Positions 35,501 to 44,163 are shown, counted from the first letter of the stretch. The stretch is DNA of 64,000 bases from Planctomonas deserti (GCF_003067705.1 NZ_QANL01000001.1:248001-312000); one strand, 5' to 3'. Notes: a model not told the origin generated them from the letters alone. Numbers and translations: made by a program.

Positions 35501-36190
35501 CTCGTAGAGGATCGCGTCGCCCGAGCGATACGGCTCGTCGCCGGCCGCCGTGCCGAGCGCGTCGCCCGCGAACGAGGCGTTCTCCGGCGCGATGCCGGTG
35601 TCGAGCACGCCGAGGACGATTCCCTCGCCCGCGGTCTCGGCGCCGCCCGTCTGGGCCCAGACGCCGTTCTCCCCCTCGAGGCCGAGGAACTCGGTGCTCG
35701 GGGTCGCGGTCACCTTGCGCAGCTCGTCGCGCTGGATGGATGCGACGTCGCGGCGGGTGCTGAGCTCCGCCGCCTGCTTCGCGGTCAGCACGGCCGTGAA
35801 GCCGTTGAGCGCGAGCGTGTAGGAGTAGTCGATCTCGGCGCCGACGCTGTCGGCGACGGCCTCCTGGGTCTCCTCGAGGTGCTCGCTGTAGTCCTCCGCG
35901 GGCGCCGAGCGGGCATCGAGCTGGGTGCCCTCCTCCGGCTTCGTCGCCTGAAGACCCGCGACCCCACCCTCGTAGGTCGCGACGGCGTCGTCGACGAGGG
36001 TGACGATGTACCGGCCGTCCTCGAAGGAGGTCGGCTGCTGGACGCCGGCGAAGGGCGCGGCGTTCGCGGCCCCTCCCGTGGCAACCAGCGCGCCGGCCAG
36101 GATCCCGGCCGCTGCGGTCGTGGCGACCGCCCTGCGGAGGAGTCCGGCCCGCCTGGGCAGAGGGGTGCCCAACCCGAATCGTGCGCTCAC
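32558..36190 (-). CDS. Secreted S8 family serine protease (subtilase) with PA and Ig-like domains
   Basis: This 1210-residue exported protease has a signal peptide to about residue 45 (arginine cluster, hydrophobic core, ANAA). An inhibitor-I9 propeptide follows (about 58-160: GRYIVTLVDDAV to DVASIQRDELRKV). The S8 catalytic domain has D197 in VLDTGIAPENASFAG, H290 in GDGHGSHTAS and S617 in SGTSMAAPHVAG. A protease-associated domain is inserted at about 455-545. Beta-sandwich domains follow from about 700, then an Ig-like region near 1040-1115 (PTISGTPLVGRVLRATPGQW) and a terminal Ig-like domain (about 1125-1205). It probably degrades external proteins or remodels the surface. GTG at 36190 has AGGAC upstream and gives a normal signal peptide. 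Confidence 0.93.
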   Translation of the reverse strand: MSARFGLGTPLPRRAGLLRRAVATTAAAGILAGALVATGGAANAAPFAGVQQPTSFEDGRYIVTLVDDAVATYEGGVAGLQATKPEEGTQLDARSAPAEDYSEHLEETQEAVADSVGAEIDYSYTLALNGFTAVLTAKQAAELSTRRDVASIQRDELRKVTATPSTEFLGLEGENGVWAQTGGAETAGEGIVLGVLDTGIAPENASFAGDALGTAAGDEPYRSGDAILYEKADGGTFTGACQTGPAFGADDCSTKIIGARYFVAGFGADNIGDGSTGTGEYLSPRDGDGHGSHTASTAAGNHEVETTVLDRSFGTISGVAPAAKVAAYKVCWSGPDNASSEDDGCANSDLVAAIDQAVKDGVDVINFSIGGGSATTTVSPTDEAFFGAAAAGIFVSASAGNSGPGASTLDNAAPWITTVAASTIPSYEATATLGDGQAFPGASITVTERLSGPLVTAASVAAAGAETPELCGPGTLDPAKAAGMIVLCNRGVVDRVAKSAEVAHAGGIGMLLVNTTPGSVDTDAHGIPTVHLDAQYYEAVAAYAATPGATVTFSEGNTTEIVVPTPQVAGFSSRGPVLADGSDILKPDIAAPGVAILAAGPNREGEEGTYEFLSGTSMAAPHVAGLALLYLGERPAATPAEIKSALMTTAYNTVDAEGAAVPNPFAQGAGHADPTRFFEPGLLYLNGQADWLAYIQGVGAYDLGIDPLDPSQLNLASIAIGSLAGSETITRTVTSTQAGTFTADVDGLAGVDAVVSPSTLEFTAPGQEQSYTVTFTRTDAPLDEFATGSLTWTSGDTEVRSPVAVQPVALAAPGAVEGTGITGSVDVPVTPGSTGEVPLEASGLAAGTKIANADDPASPYTGTGGTGDQREYEVVVPEGTSLARFSLDAADDTGDLDLYVLQLDAEGTPVTQFSAATGAADERVDLPSPDAATYVVVVDVYAQGTGENAGSFDVRSFLLQPGSGEGAFTVTPQVLAGVQGTPASYTASWTGLAPETEYLGLVEYGDTGLSTAVTVSSGPADEVPTPQAPVATAPPTISGTPLVGRVLRATPGQWDTEGLTYAYQWLSDGEPIRNATSASYRVKGADQGAALSVVVTATAEGRPAGTAQSAEVTVKHAATVRVRLDRHIALSSQRVKATIVVRSSADAAPTGTVAVTVGSRTLDVTLDDRGRGTVTLPKLGRGAHAVTASYAGDASTAAASSRPDYVWVVF

Positions 36191-36314
36191 GTATGTGTCC
36201 TATTCAATGGGGGGTAGTGCAGGGGGTGAGCGCGGTCGGGTCCGCACACGAGGACCAACCTAACCCCGAATTTGCGCACGACGGAAACTCCGGTTTCCGC
36301 GATAGGACACATAC
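36191..36314 (-). promoter_or_regulatory. Subtilase control region: nested inverted repeats
   Basis: A perfect 13-bp inverted repeat, GTATGTGTCCTAT (36191-36203) and ATAGGACACATAC (36302-36314), flanks 98 bp. Nested in it is a palindrome CGGAAAC-TCCG-GTTTCCG (36282-36299). A candidate -10 TAGGTT lies between on the minus strand. One arm of the long repeat abuts the GTG start. This looks like a repressor or activator region; which protein binds is unknown. Confidence 0.6.
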
Positions 36315-36336
36315 CCGCACGGGGCGGGGCGCAGCA

Positions 36337-36366
36337 GAGGGCGCCGGCGATGCCGCCGGCGCCCTC
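36337..36366 (-). terminator. Terminator after the alpha-mannosidase gene
   Basis: GAGGGCGCCGGCG (36337-36349) pairs perfectly with CGCCGGCGCCCTC (36354-36366), loop of 4. It ends the second sugar operon. Confidence 0.75.
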
Positions 36367-36401
36367 CGTGAGGCGTGCCTACTGCCTCGTCGTGCTCGGC
36401 C

Positions 36402-39398
36402 CTACCGACCGCGCGGGACGCGCAGAGTGAGGATCTGGAACGGCCGCAGCGTCACCGTCGCTCCGCTCCGCACCGCCTTCGGCGTCTCGAGCGGCCGCTC
36501 GAGGAGGTCGGTCTCCACCGGCTCCCCCGCGTCGAAGCCGAAGGTCACGGTGGCGGTCGAGCGCGTTCCGGAGGCCTCGTAGAGCCGCACGATGACGTCG
36601 CCGCTGCGATCCTCGGCCAGCTTCACCGCTTCGACGAGGATGCTGCCCCCGGTCACCGAGACGAGCGGCGCCGGTACCTCCCCGCCGCGGGCGCGGCGCA
36701 GCGGCAGGTTGGCGCGGTACCCCTCGTATGCCGCGTCGAGAATGCCGGCGTTCGGTCGCACGCTCGTGCGGAAGGAGTGCGCGCCCTGGTCGGCGTGCGG
36801 GTCGGGAAACAGCGGCGCGCGCAGCAGGGACTGCCTCACGCGCGTCGTCGTGCCGCCGTCCGCGCGGGTGGTGCGGGTGATGTCGTGCCCGTAGGTCGCG
36901 TTGTTGGCCACCGCAACGCCGTAGCCCGGCTCGCCGACGTGCACCCAGCGGTGCGCGCTCGTCTCGAACCGCGCGGCGTCCCAGGACGTGTTGATATGCG
37001 TCCCGCGGTACACGTGACCGAACTGGATCTCCGAGGCCGCGCGGTCCGCGTGCACGTCGAGCGGGAACGCGAGCTTCAGCAGCTTCTGCCGCTCGTGCCA
37101 GTCCACCTCGGTCAGGATGTCGAGCGCGGCCGCGCCCGGTTCGAGCACGATCGTCTGCACGATGGTCGACGCCCCGACCGTGTGCTCCACGCGCACGCCG
37201 CCCTCCGTCACCGTGACCGAGGTCGGCTCGCGCAGGTCGACGCCGTGCCGCTGGTAGTGCACGTCGATGTCCCACGCGTCCCACTGGTTCGGGGTGTCGC
37301 GGAAGATCTGCAGCAGGTTGCCGACGTCCCCGGCGGGGATCGCCTCGCGGCCCGATGCGCGGTCCACGAGAGAGACGAGGAGGCCGCCCTCGAGCACGGC
37401 CGTGATCCGCTCGTTCTCCAGGACGACGCGGCCGCCCTCCTCGCGCACGCGCGCAGGGGCCGGGGCGGAGCCGGAGTTCGCGCCGAGCGCGGGCACCCCG
37501 TCGATCGCGAAGGGCCCGGCGTTGAACGCCAGGTCGGCGTCCCCGTCCCCGGCGAGCGCCGCGATCGCGCCCTCGATGAGCGCGGTCAAGGATCGCTCGA
37601 CCACGGCGTAGTTCTCCTCGGCCACCTTGTAGACCCAGGCGATGGAGGTGCCGGGCAGGATGTCGTGGAACTGCTGCAGCAGCACGGTCTGCCAGGCCGC
37701 CTCGAGCTCCTCGTACGGGTAGTCGGCGCCGCGGAGGACGGTCGCCGCCGAGCACCACAGCTCGGCCTCGCGCAGCAGGTGCTCGCTCCGCCGGTTGCCC
37801 GCCTTCGTCCTGGCCTGCGAGGTGTAGGTGCCACGGTGGAACTCGAGGTACAGCTCGCCGGACCAGACCGGCGGGTTGGGGTAGTCGCGCTCGGCCTCCT
37901 CGAAGAACGCCCGCGGCGTTCCGAGGCTGACGGCGGGCGACCCCTCGAGCGACCGGGTGCGCTTCGCCGCCGCCAGCATCTCGCGGGTGGGGCCGCCGCC
38001 GCCATCGCCGAAGCCGAACGGCACGAGGGACACGTTGGACGCGCCCTTCTCGGAGTACTGCCGCTGGGCGCGCGCCAGCTCGTGCCCGGACAGCACGGAG
38101 TTGTAGGTGTCGACCGGCGGGAAGTGCGTGAAGACGCGCGTGCCGTCGATGCCCTCCCAGTCGAACGTGTGGTGCGGCATGACGTTCGTCTCGTTCCAGC
38201 TGATCTTCTGGGTGAGGAAGTACCGCGACCCCGCCGCCGCCACGATCTGCGGGAGCGCCGCCGTGTAGCCGAAGGAGTCCGGCAGCCAGACCTCGAGCGG
38301 CTCGATGCCGAACTCGCGCTGGAAGAACCCCTTGCCCGCGACGAGCTGACGGGCGAGCGCCTCGCCGCCGGGCATGTTGGTGTCCGACTCCACCCACATG
38401 CCGCCGACGGGCACGAAGCGGCCCTCGATCGCGCGCTCGCGGATGCGCTCGAAGAGGTCGGGGTAGTACTCCTTCATCCAGGCGTACTGCTGGGCGGACG
38501 AGCAGGCGAACACGAAGTCCGGGTCCTGCTCCATGAGCTCGAGCACGTTGGAGAACGTGCGGGCGCACTTGCGGATCGTCTCGCGCACGGGCCAGAGCCA
38601 GGCGGAGTCGATGTGCGCGTGGCCGACGGCCACCACCCGGTGCGCCGACGCGTACGCCGGCTTCGCCAGCACCCCCTCGAGCTCGGCCCTGCCCGCCCGC
38701 GCGGTTCCGCTCACGTCCTCGGGGTCGACGGCGTCGACGACCCGCTCGAGCGCGCGCAGGATCTCGGCCTTGCGGGGCAGGTCGTCGGACAGCTCGTCGA
38801 GCAGCCCGATCAGGGTGAAGAAGTCCCGGTCCAGCTCCCAGACCGGCTCGTCGAGCAGCGCGACGTCCGCGCGGCGGAACACGTAGATCGGGTCGGTCCC
38901 CGCGGTCTCGAGGTCGCCGACCGCCGTGGGCGCGAACCGCCAGTCGCTGCCGACGTCCGGGTTCGACGCGGCCTCGACGTAGAGGTCGATGTCGCCTCCC
39001 GGGCCGACCGGAACCGGCACGTAGGCGTTGAACGGTTCGATGGCCTTCACGATCGAGCCGTCCGGCCGGAACACCAGGCCCTCGGCCTGGAACCCCGGCT
39101 GCCCGGAGAGGAAGCCGAGGTCGAGCACGACCTCGATGCGCGCGTCGGACGCGTCCCAGTCCGCGGGCACCGTGCCGGTGATGTGCAGCCAGGTCGTGCC
39201 CCACGGCCGTCCCCAGGGCCGGCCGACCCCGAACTCCTCGTACGACTGGCCCACCGCCTCCGCGAACGGGACCGGCTCGCCCGGCACCTCCCACGCCGTC
39301 ACCGTGAGCGGCGCCACGGACCGATGGATGGCGGGCAGGATGCGCTCGCTCTGGAACCGCTGCAGGCGGCGCAGGACGAGGGGCGAGTCGTTGTGCAT
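36402..39398 (-). CDS. Alpha-mannosidase, glycoside hydrolase family 38
   Basis: This 998-residue GH38 enzyme hydrolyses alpha-linked mannose. The N-terminal region (about 1-250) is the usual non-catalytic module. The catalytic domain begins with the zinc motif VVAVGHAHIDSAWLWP (H260, H262, D264) and has the nucleophile D374 in EVWLPDSFGYTAALPQ. SRYFLTQKISWNETNVMPHHTFDWEGIDGTRV and the long beta-sandwich C-terminal part are typical. There is no signal peptide, so it should cleave imported mannosides in the cytoplasm. It is the last gene of the operon that starts with the binding protein at 42638. Confidence 0.95.
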   Translation of the reverse strand: MHNDSPLVLRRLQRFQSERILPAIHRSVAPLTVTAWEVPGEPVPFAEAVGQSYEEFGVGRPWGRPWGTTWLHITGTVPADWDASDARIEVVLDLGFLSGQPGFQAEGLVFRPDGSIVKAIEPFNAYVPVPVGPGGDIDLYVEAASNPDVGSDWRFAPTAVGDLETAGTDPIYVFRRADVALLDEPVWELDRDFFTLIGLLDELSDDLPRKAEILRALERVVDAVDPEDVSGTARAGRAELEGVLAKPAYASAHRVVAVGHAHIDSAWLWPVRETIRKCARTFSNVLELMEQDPDFVFACSSAQQYAWMKEYYPDLFERIRERAIEGRFVPVGGMWVESDTNMPGGEALARQLVAGKGFFQREFGIEPLEVWLPDSFGYTAALPQIVAAAGSRYFLTQKISWNETNVMPHHTFDWEGIDGTRVFTHFPPVDTYNSVLSGHELARAQRQYSEKGASNVSLVPFGFGDGGGGPTREMLAAAKRTRSLEGSPAVSLGTPRAFFEEAERDYPNPPVWSGELYLEFHRGTYTSQARTKAGNRRSEHLLREAELWCSAATVLRGADYPYEELEAAWQTVLLQQFHDILPGTSIAWVYKVAEENYAVVERSLTALIEGAIAALAGDGDADLAFNAGPFAIDGVPALGANSGSAPAPARVREEGGRVVLENERITAVLEGGLLVSLVDRASGREAIPAGDVGNLLQIFRDTPNQWDAWDIDVHYQRHGVDLREPTSVTVTEGGVRVEHTVGASTIVQTIVLEPGAAALDILTEVDWHERQKLLKLAFPLDVHADRAASEIQFGHVYRGTHINTSWDAARFETSAHRWVHVGEPGYGVAVANNATYGHDITRTTRADGGTTTRVRQSLLRAPLFPDPHADQGAHSFRTSVRPNAGILDAAYEGYRANLPLRRARGGEVPAPLVSVTGGSILVEAVKLAEDRSGDVIVRLYEASGTRSTATVTFGFDAGEPVETDLLERPLETPKAVRSGATVTLRPFQILTLRVPRGR

Positions 39399-39486
39399 GG
39401 TTCTCCTTCTGGGCGGCGACGATCGCCGCCCGAGCGATGTGCGGGTGCGGTGCGCGGTGGTGTGGTGGTCGAGTGCGGTGGACGGA

Positions 39487-40323
39487 TCAGCCCTTGACCG
39501 CGCCGGCGAGTGCCGACGCGCCGCCGAGGCTGCGCGAGACGAGGACGTAGAGGGCGAGTACGGGCACGGAGTAGAGGAGCGAGAACGCGGCGAGCTGGCC
39601 GTACGCCACGGATCCGTACTGCCCGAAGAACGAGAAGATCGTCACGGCCGCGGGCTGCCGGTCCGGGCTCAGGAGCAGCACGAAGGGCACGAAGAAGTTT
39701 CCCCACGCGCCGATGAACACGAAGATGAACACTACGGCGAGACCCGGCCGCATGAGCGGGATCACGATCGTCGTGAGCGTCTTCAGCATCGATGCCCCGT
39801 CGACCCAGGCCGCCTCCTCGAGCGTGATGGGCACGGAGTCCATGAAGTTCTTCGCCATGTAGATGGCCATGGGCAGGCTCGATGCGGCGAGGAACAGGAT
39901 CGTGCCGGGCACGCTGTCGATGAGGTTCAGCCAGACGAACAAGCTGTAGACGGGCACCATCATCGCCGTGACCGGCAGGCAGGTGCCGAACAGCACCCCG
40001 TACAGGAACGGCTTGTTGATGCGCATCCGGTAGCGGGACAGCGGGTACGCCGCGAGCACGGCGGCCGCCACCGTGAGCAGGGCGCAGCCGAGCGAGATCA
40101 CGAGGCTGTTCGCGAGCGGCACGAACGCCAGGTCCGGCGTGAGCACCGTCGTGAAGTTGTCCAGCGTGAACGCCTCCGGCCACTTGACCGACAGCGTCGC
40201 GCTCGTGTCGACCGACGCGAGCAGCAGCCACACGAGCGGTAGTGCGAACGCGACGAGCACGAGCAGGAGCACGCCGTTCGACGTGGCCCGGAGCACGCGC
40301 TGGCTCGGTGAGGTCATGCCCAT
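39487..40323 (-). CDS. Carbohydrate ABC transporter permease (MalG type)
   Basis: A 278-residue permease with six membrane segments. The first is GVLLLVLVAFALPLVWLLLASVDTS, the EAA loop LEEAAWVDGASMLKTLTTIVIPLMRPGL, and the C terminus ends GAVKG. It starts one base after the stop of the MalF-type gene; ATG at 40317 is an alternative start. It probably imports mannosides for the adjacent mannosidase. Confidence 0.9.
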   Translation of the reverse strand: MGMTSPSQRVLRATSNGVLLLVLVAFALPLVWLLLASVDTSATLSVKWPEAFTLDNFTTVLTPDLAFVPLANSLVISLGCALLTVAAAVLAAYPLSRYRMRINKPFLYGVLFGTCLPVTAMMVPVYSLFVWLNLIDSVPGTILFLAASSLPMAIYMAKNFMDSVPITLEEAAWVDGASMLKTLTTIVIPLMRPGLAVVFIFVFIGAWGNFFVPFVLLLSPDRQPAAVTIFSFFGQYGSVAYGQLAAFSLLYSVPVLALYVLVSRSLGGASALAGAVKG

Positions 40324-40324
40324 G

Positions 40325-41278
40325 TCAGTCCACCTCCGGACGGAGTGCGCGGATGTAGACGAAGGAGAACAGGGCGCCGACGACGAGCAGGATCGTGGCG
40401 ATCGCCGTGCCGAAGCCGAGCTGCGAGAACTGGAACGCCTCCTGGTACGCGAGGATCGGCAGGGTCGAGCTCTCGGTGCCCGGGCCGCCGCCCGTCATGA
40501 CGAAGATGAGCGTGAACACCGACAGGGTCTGCAGGGTCGTCAGCATGAGGTTCGTCGTGATGCTGCGGCGGATCATGGGCAGCGTGATGAAGACGAGGCG
40601 CTGCCAGCCCCGCGCCCCGTCCACCTCGGCGGACTCCGTGATCTCCTGCGGCACGTCGTGCAGCGCCGCGGAGTAGACGAGCATCGAGAAGGCGGTGCCG
40701 CGCCAGATGTTGGCGAGGATCACCGACACCATGGGCAGGTTGAAGAGCCAGTTCGGGCCGTCGATGCCGACGAGCCCCAGCATCGAGTTCAGCGTGCCCG
40801 TGTCGTTGAAGAACGCGTACGCCGCGAAGGACGCGACGATCTCGGGCAGCACCCACGCGGTGACCACGAAGGTCCCGACGAGCGCCCGGACCACCCGGTG
40901 CGCGCTCCGCATGAGCAGGGCGAGCGCGAGCCCGAGCACGTTCTGCCCCACGATGGCGGACGCCACAAGGAACACGAGGGTGAGCAGCACCGACTTGGGG
41001 AAGTCGGGGTCGGAGAACAGCTCGAGGTAGTTGTCGAAGCCCACGAAGGACGCGCCCTGCGCGGCGGAGCCGGTGAGGGAGGCGTCGGTGAGGGACCCGT
41101 AGAACGACCAGATCACCGGTCCGAGCAGGAACACGCCGAGCAGCACGACGGCGGGGAGGAGCGGCAGTGCGCGCGTGGCGCTGCGCCGGGCCGTCGCACC
41201 GGGGCCCCGGGTGCGGGGAGGTCGCCCTCCCCGCACCGGGGTCCCGGGAACGGCCGGCGACGGGATCGTCGTCGTCAT
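40325..41278 (-). CDS. Carbohydrate ABC transporter permease (MalF type)
   Basis: A 317-residue permease. The N-terminal 35 residues are cytoplasmic and Arg/Pro-rich. Membrane segments start at LPLLPAVVLLGVFLLGPVIWSFYGSL. The EAA loop is EITESAEVDGARGWQRLVFITLPMIRRSI. ATG at 41278 is chosen, 4 nt after the binding-protein stop; the upstream in-frame extension lies inside the preceding gene and is rejected. Confidence 0.9.
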   Translation of the reverse strand: MTTTIPSPAVPGTPVRGGRPPRTRGPGATARRSATRALPLLPAVVLLGVFLLGPVIWSFYGSLTDASLTGSAAQGASFVGFDNYLELFSDPDFPKSVLLTLVFLVASAIVGQNVLGLALALLMRSAHRVVRALVGTFVVTAWVLPEIVASFAAYAFFNDTGTLNSMLGLVGIDGPNWLFNLPMVSVILANIWRGTAFSMLVYSAALHDVPQEITESAEVDGARGWQRLVFITLPMIRRSITTNLMLTTLQTLSVFTLIFVMTGGGPGTESSTLPILAYQEAFQFSQLGFGTAIATILLVVGALFSFVYIRALRPEVD

Positions 41279-41282
41279 CGCG

Positions 41283-42638
41283 TCACTTCGCGTCGACCGT
41301 GTTCTCGTCGCCGACGATGCCGCGGACGGCCTCGTCATAGACCTCGGCCGCCTCTTCCGGCGTCTGCTGGCCGGTCATGACCGACTCCATGGCCACGGTG
41401 ATCGCGTTGCTGATCTGCGCGTAGTCGCTAGTGGCCGGGCGGAAGTGGGTCACCTCGACGATGTCCGAGAAGAACTTGAACGACGGGTTCGCCTCGATGT
41501 ACGCCGGGTCCTCCGACACGTCGCTGCGTACCGCGATCTGGCTCGCCGCGATGTCGTAGCTCTGCGAGTTCTCCTTGTTCAGCGCGAGGCTGATGAAGTC
41601 CCACGCCGCGTCGGGGTTCTTGGTCTTCGACCCCATGGCGAGGGTCCAGCCGCCGGACATGCTCGTCGCGCCCGGCTCCTGCCCCTCCTGAGTCGGCATC
41701 GGCGCCTGCGACATGACGTCGTTCCACTCGGGCCACGGGTTCGTGCCGGTCTCCAGCCAGGTTCCGCTGAGCCACGAGCCGTCGAGGTTGATGGCCAGCT
41801 TGCCCTGCGGGAGCCACTCGCCCGCCACAATGGTGCCGACGTTCTTGTCGAGCGCCTGCTCCGGTGTCGGGCCGAGCTCGCCCTGGTACACGTCCCGGAT
41901 GAAGCCGAGCGAGTCGGTGAAGCCCTTCGACCCCGTGACCCACTTGCCGTCCTCGTAGAGCGTGTCCTCGGTGCCGTACAGGAGCATCTCGAAGCCCTGC
42001 ATCGTGGCGGCCTCACCCTGCGCCTTGCCGGAGTACACGTTGAGCGGGATGACGTCCGGCAGCGCGGACTTGATGGTCTCCGCCGCGGTCAGCACGTCCT
42101 CCCAGTTCTTCGGCTCCCACGGCACGGCGATGCCGGCCTGCTCGAACAGCTGGGTGTTGTACCAGAGGGCGCGGGTGTCCGTGCCCATCGGGATGCCGTA
42201 GATCTGGCCGTCGTCGCCGACGCCCGCCTCCTTGGCGTTGTCGTAGAACATGTCCCAGTCGTCCCACTCGGCGACGTAGTCGTCGAGCGACGCAAGGTAG
42301 CCCGCGTCGACGTCGGACTTGACCATGAAGGTGTCCTCGTACATGACGTCCGGCGCCGTGGAGGCCGACCGGTTCATCAGGGCGAGCTTGGTGAAGTAGT
42401 CGTTCTGCTGAGCCTCGATAGGCACGAGCTCGACGGTCATGCCCTCGTGCTCGGCCTCGAAGTCGGCCTTCACCTGCTTCATGTGGTCGTCGAGCTGAAC
42501 GAAGTTGCCGAACTTCTGGTAGGCGACCTTGATGGTGTCGGACTCGCCACCGGCGCCGCCACCCCCTCCTCCGCCGCAGCCGGAGAGGACGAGGGTTGTC
42601 GCCGCCGCAACGGCGACGAACGCGGGAAATCGCTTCAT
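41283..42638 (-). CDS. Carbohydrate ABC transporter substrate-binding lipoprotein
   Basis: A 451-residue sugar-binding protein. The signal peptide ends in a lipobox LSGC (cysteine about 21), followed by a run of glycines. The mature part includes IKVAYQKFGNFVQLDDHMKQVKADFEAEHEG, GIPMGTDTRALWYNTQLFEQAGI and AINLDGSWLSGTWLETG. Its partner enzyme suggests mannose-containing oligosaccharides, such as yeast mannan or N-glycan fragments. ATG at 42638 has a perfect AAGGAG ribosome binding site. It leads the operon. Confidence 0.9.
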   Translation of the reverse strand: MKRFPAFVAVAAATTLVLSGCGGGGGGGAGGESDTIKVAYQKFGNFVQLDDHMKQVKADFEAEHEGMTVELVPIEAQQNDYFTKLALMNRSASTAPDVMYEDTFMVKSDVDAGYLASLDDYVAEWDDWDMFYDNAKEAGVGDDGQIYGIPMGTDTRALWYNTQLFEQAGIAVPWEPKNWEDVLTAAETIKSALPDVIPLNVYSGKAQGEAATMQGFEMLLYGTEDTLYEDGKWVTGSKGFTDSLGFIRDVYQGELGPTPEQALDKNVGTIVAGEWLPQGKLAINLDGSWLSGTWLETGTNPWPEWNDVMSQAPMPTQEGQEPGATSMSGGWTLAMGSKTKNPDAAWDFISLALNKENSQSYDIAASQIAVRSDVSEDPAYIEANPSFKFFSDIVEVTHFRPATSDYAQISNAITVAMESVMTGQQTPEEAAEVYDEAVRGIVGDENTVDAK

Positions 42639-42703
42639 GGTGCTCCTTTGCTCCACGCCCCCACGCCGGAGGGCGAACCTCGGCCCTCGTGGGAGTCGCT
42701 ATA

Positions 42704-42739
42704 AATAAAACGTATGGACTAATTGCTGTCAAGAGTCCA
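42704..42739 (-). promoter_or_regulatory. Promoter and candidate operator of the mannoside operon
   Basis: On the minus strand TTGACA (42727-42732) and TTTATT (42704-42709) are 17 bp apart, a near-ideal housekeeping promoter. TGGACT-N13-AGTCCA (42715-42739) surrounds the -35 box. Its position between the ROK regulator gene and the binding-protein gene suggests repression by that regulator. Confidence 0.65.
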
Positions 42740-42762
42740 CGCGGCGGCGGCGCAAGGCGTTG

Positions 42763-44001
42763 TCAGGTCGAGATCAGGAGCGCGGAGGGCCGCGGCGAGA
42801 GGGCGTTGTCGAGCACGAGGCAGGCCGCGCCGACCGCGGCGACGTCCTCGCCGATCGAGCTCGCCGTCACGGTGACCGGGTGCACGCGCAGGAGCGCGGG
42901 ATCCTTGGCGAGCATGCGGGGGATGTCGGCGAGGAAGACGTCGGAGACTCGCGACCAGAAGGGCCCGCCGAACACCACGGTGTCGACGTCGAGCAGGTTG
43001 AGCACGGTCACGAGGGCGTCCGACGCCGCCCGGGCGGCCTCGCGCAGGATCTGCCGGGCCGGCCCCTCCGCCTCGGCCTTCCGCGCGAGGTGGGTGAACA
43101 GCTCGTCCACGGCGGCGGCGTCGAGCGGGCCGGGCGGGGCGGCGAGGACCCCGGCACGGATGGCCTCGCCGACGAGGTGGACCGGCATGATGGCGGTTCC
43201 GACGCACCCGCGGCGGCCGCAGGTGCAGGCGGGCGCATCCCGGCCGGGCGGGGTGTGCGTGAGGATGTGCCCGGCCTCCCCCGCGTTGCCGCTGCGCCCG
43301 CGCACCACCTCGTGGTTCAGCGCGATGCCGACACCGAAGCCCGTGCCGTAGTAGAAGAACACGAGGTTGTCGCGGTCGCGCCGCGCGGTCGTCCACAGCT
43401 CGGCGACGGCGGCCGCGGTCACGTCCTTCTCGAGCAGCACGGGCAGCCCGGTCGCCTCGAGCAGGGCGTCCCGCAGCAGGACGCGCTTCCAGCCCACGAG
43501 CAGGGGCGCGTCGAGCACCACCCCGCGCTCGCGGTCGATGGGGCCGGGCGACGCGATGCCCAGGCCGATGATGCGGTCGCGGGGCACCCCCGAGGACTCG
43601 ATGAGCGCGCCGACCGCCGACGCGATGCGTCGGACCACGTCGGCGGGCCGCACATCCGAGGGCGTGCGGCTGCGGGAGTGCGCGACGACCTGACCCTCGA
43701 GACCCAGCAGCACGAACGTGATGACCGACGGGTCGAGGTGCACCCCGACGGCGTACCGCCCCTCCGGCGACAGTTGCAGGATCGTGCGCGGCTTCCCCGG
43801 GCCGACGATGCTCTTTCCCGCCTCGCGCACCATGCCGGAGTCGAGCAGCCGGCGGGAGATGTTCGAGATGGTCTGCGCGCTGAGGCCGGTCTGCTGGGCG
43901 AGCTCCACCCGGCTCGCGCCGTCACCCGATCGGCGGATGAGGTCGAGGATCACCGTCTGGTTGTAGCCGCCCACGGCGGGGAGGTTGGTGCCACGACCCA
44001 T
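42763..44001 (-). CDS. ROK-family transcriptional regulator (second)
   Basis: The 412-residue protein has an N-terminal winged helix-turn-helix (about 12-70: NQTVILDLIRRSGDGASRVELAQQTGLSAQTISNISRRLLDSGMV). The ROK domain has LGIASPGPIDRERG, VLLEKDVTAAAVAELW, EAGHILTHTPPGRDAPACTCGRRGCVG and VFGGPFWSRV. The usual Asn of the VxNDxN motif is replaced (LEKDVTA), though the Asp is kept. It sits just upstream of the mannoside operon on the same strand and is its probable regulator. Confidence 0.88.
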   Translation of the reverse strand: MGRGTNLPAVGGYNQTVILDLIRRSGDGASRVELAQQTGLSAQTISNISRRLLDSGMVREAGKSIVGPGKPRTILQLSPEGRYAVGVHLDPSVITFVLLGLEGQVVAHSRSRTPSDVRPADVVRRIASAVGALIESSGVPRDRIIGLGIASPGPIDRERGVVLDAPLLVGWKRVLLRDALLEATGLPVLLEKDVTAAAVAELWTTARRDRDNLVFFYYGTGFGVGIALNHEVVRGRSGNAGEAGHILTHTPPGRDAPACTCGRRGCVGTAIMPVHLVGEAIRAGVLAAPPGPLDAAAVDELFTHLARKAEAEGPARQILREAARAASDALVTVLNLLDVDTVVFGGPFWSRVSDVFLADIPRMLAKDPALLRVHPVTVTASSIGEDVAAVGAACLVLDNALSPRPSALLIST

Positions 44002-44104
44002 GACCCTGCCCTCCCGTCGACCCGCGGCACGCCGACAGTGCCGCGGTCCTGCCAGTATGCAGCCACCCGGGCGGTCGACGGATGCGGCTGCTTCCGGGAA
44101 CGAC

Positions 44105-44140
44105 GGAGGCCCCGGATCCGAGGACGGATCCGGGGCCTCC
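44105..44140 (-). terminator. Strong terminator after icd
   Basis: GGAGGCCCCGGATCCG (44105-44120) pairs perfectly with CGGATCCGGGGCCTCC (44125-44140), loop AGGA. It lies 23 nt past the icd stop. Confidence 0.85.
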
Positions 44141-44163
44141 GGAGTGCTTCTCGCGCCGCGGGA

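Noticed and set aside
32639-36217. 1192-codon open frame on the plus strand opposite the subtilase gene
   Set aside because: It is the antisense shadow of a clear protease gene in GC-rich DNA; the translation is Arg/Gly/Val-rich with no domains.
36375-39497. Long open frames on the plus strand (1040 codons) and in another minus frame (971 codons) over the mannosidase gene
   Set aside because: Both are shadows of the GH38 gene caused by high GC in third positions; neither has recognisable motifs.
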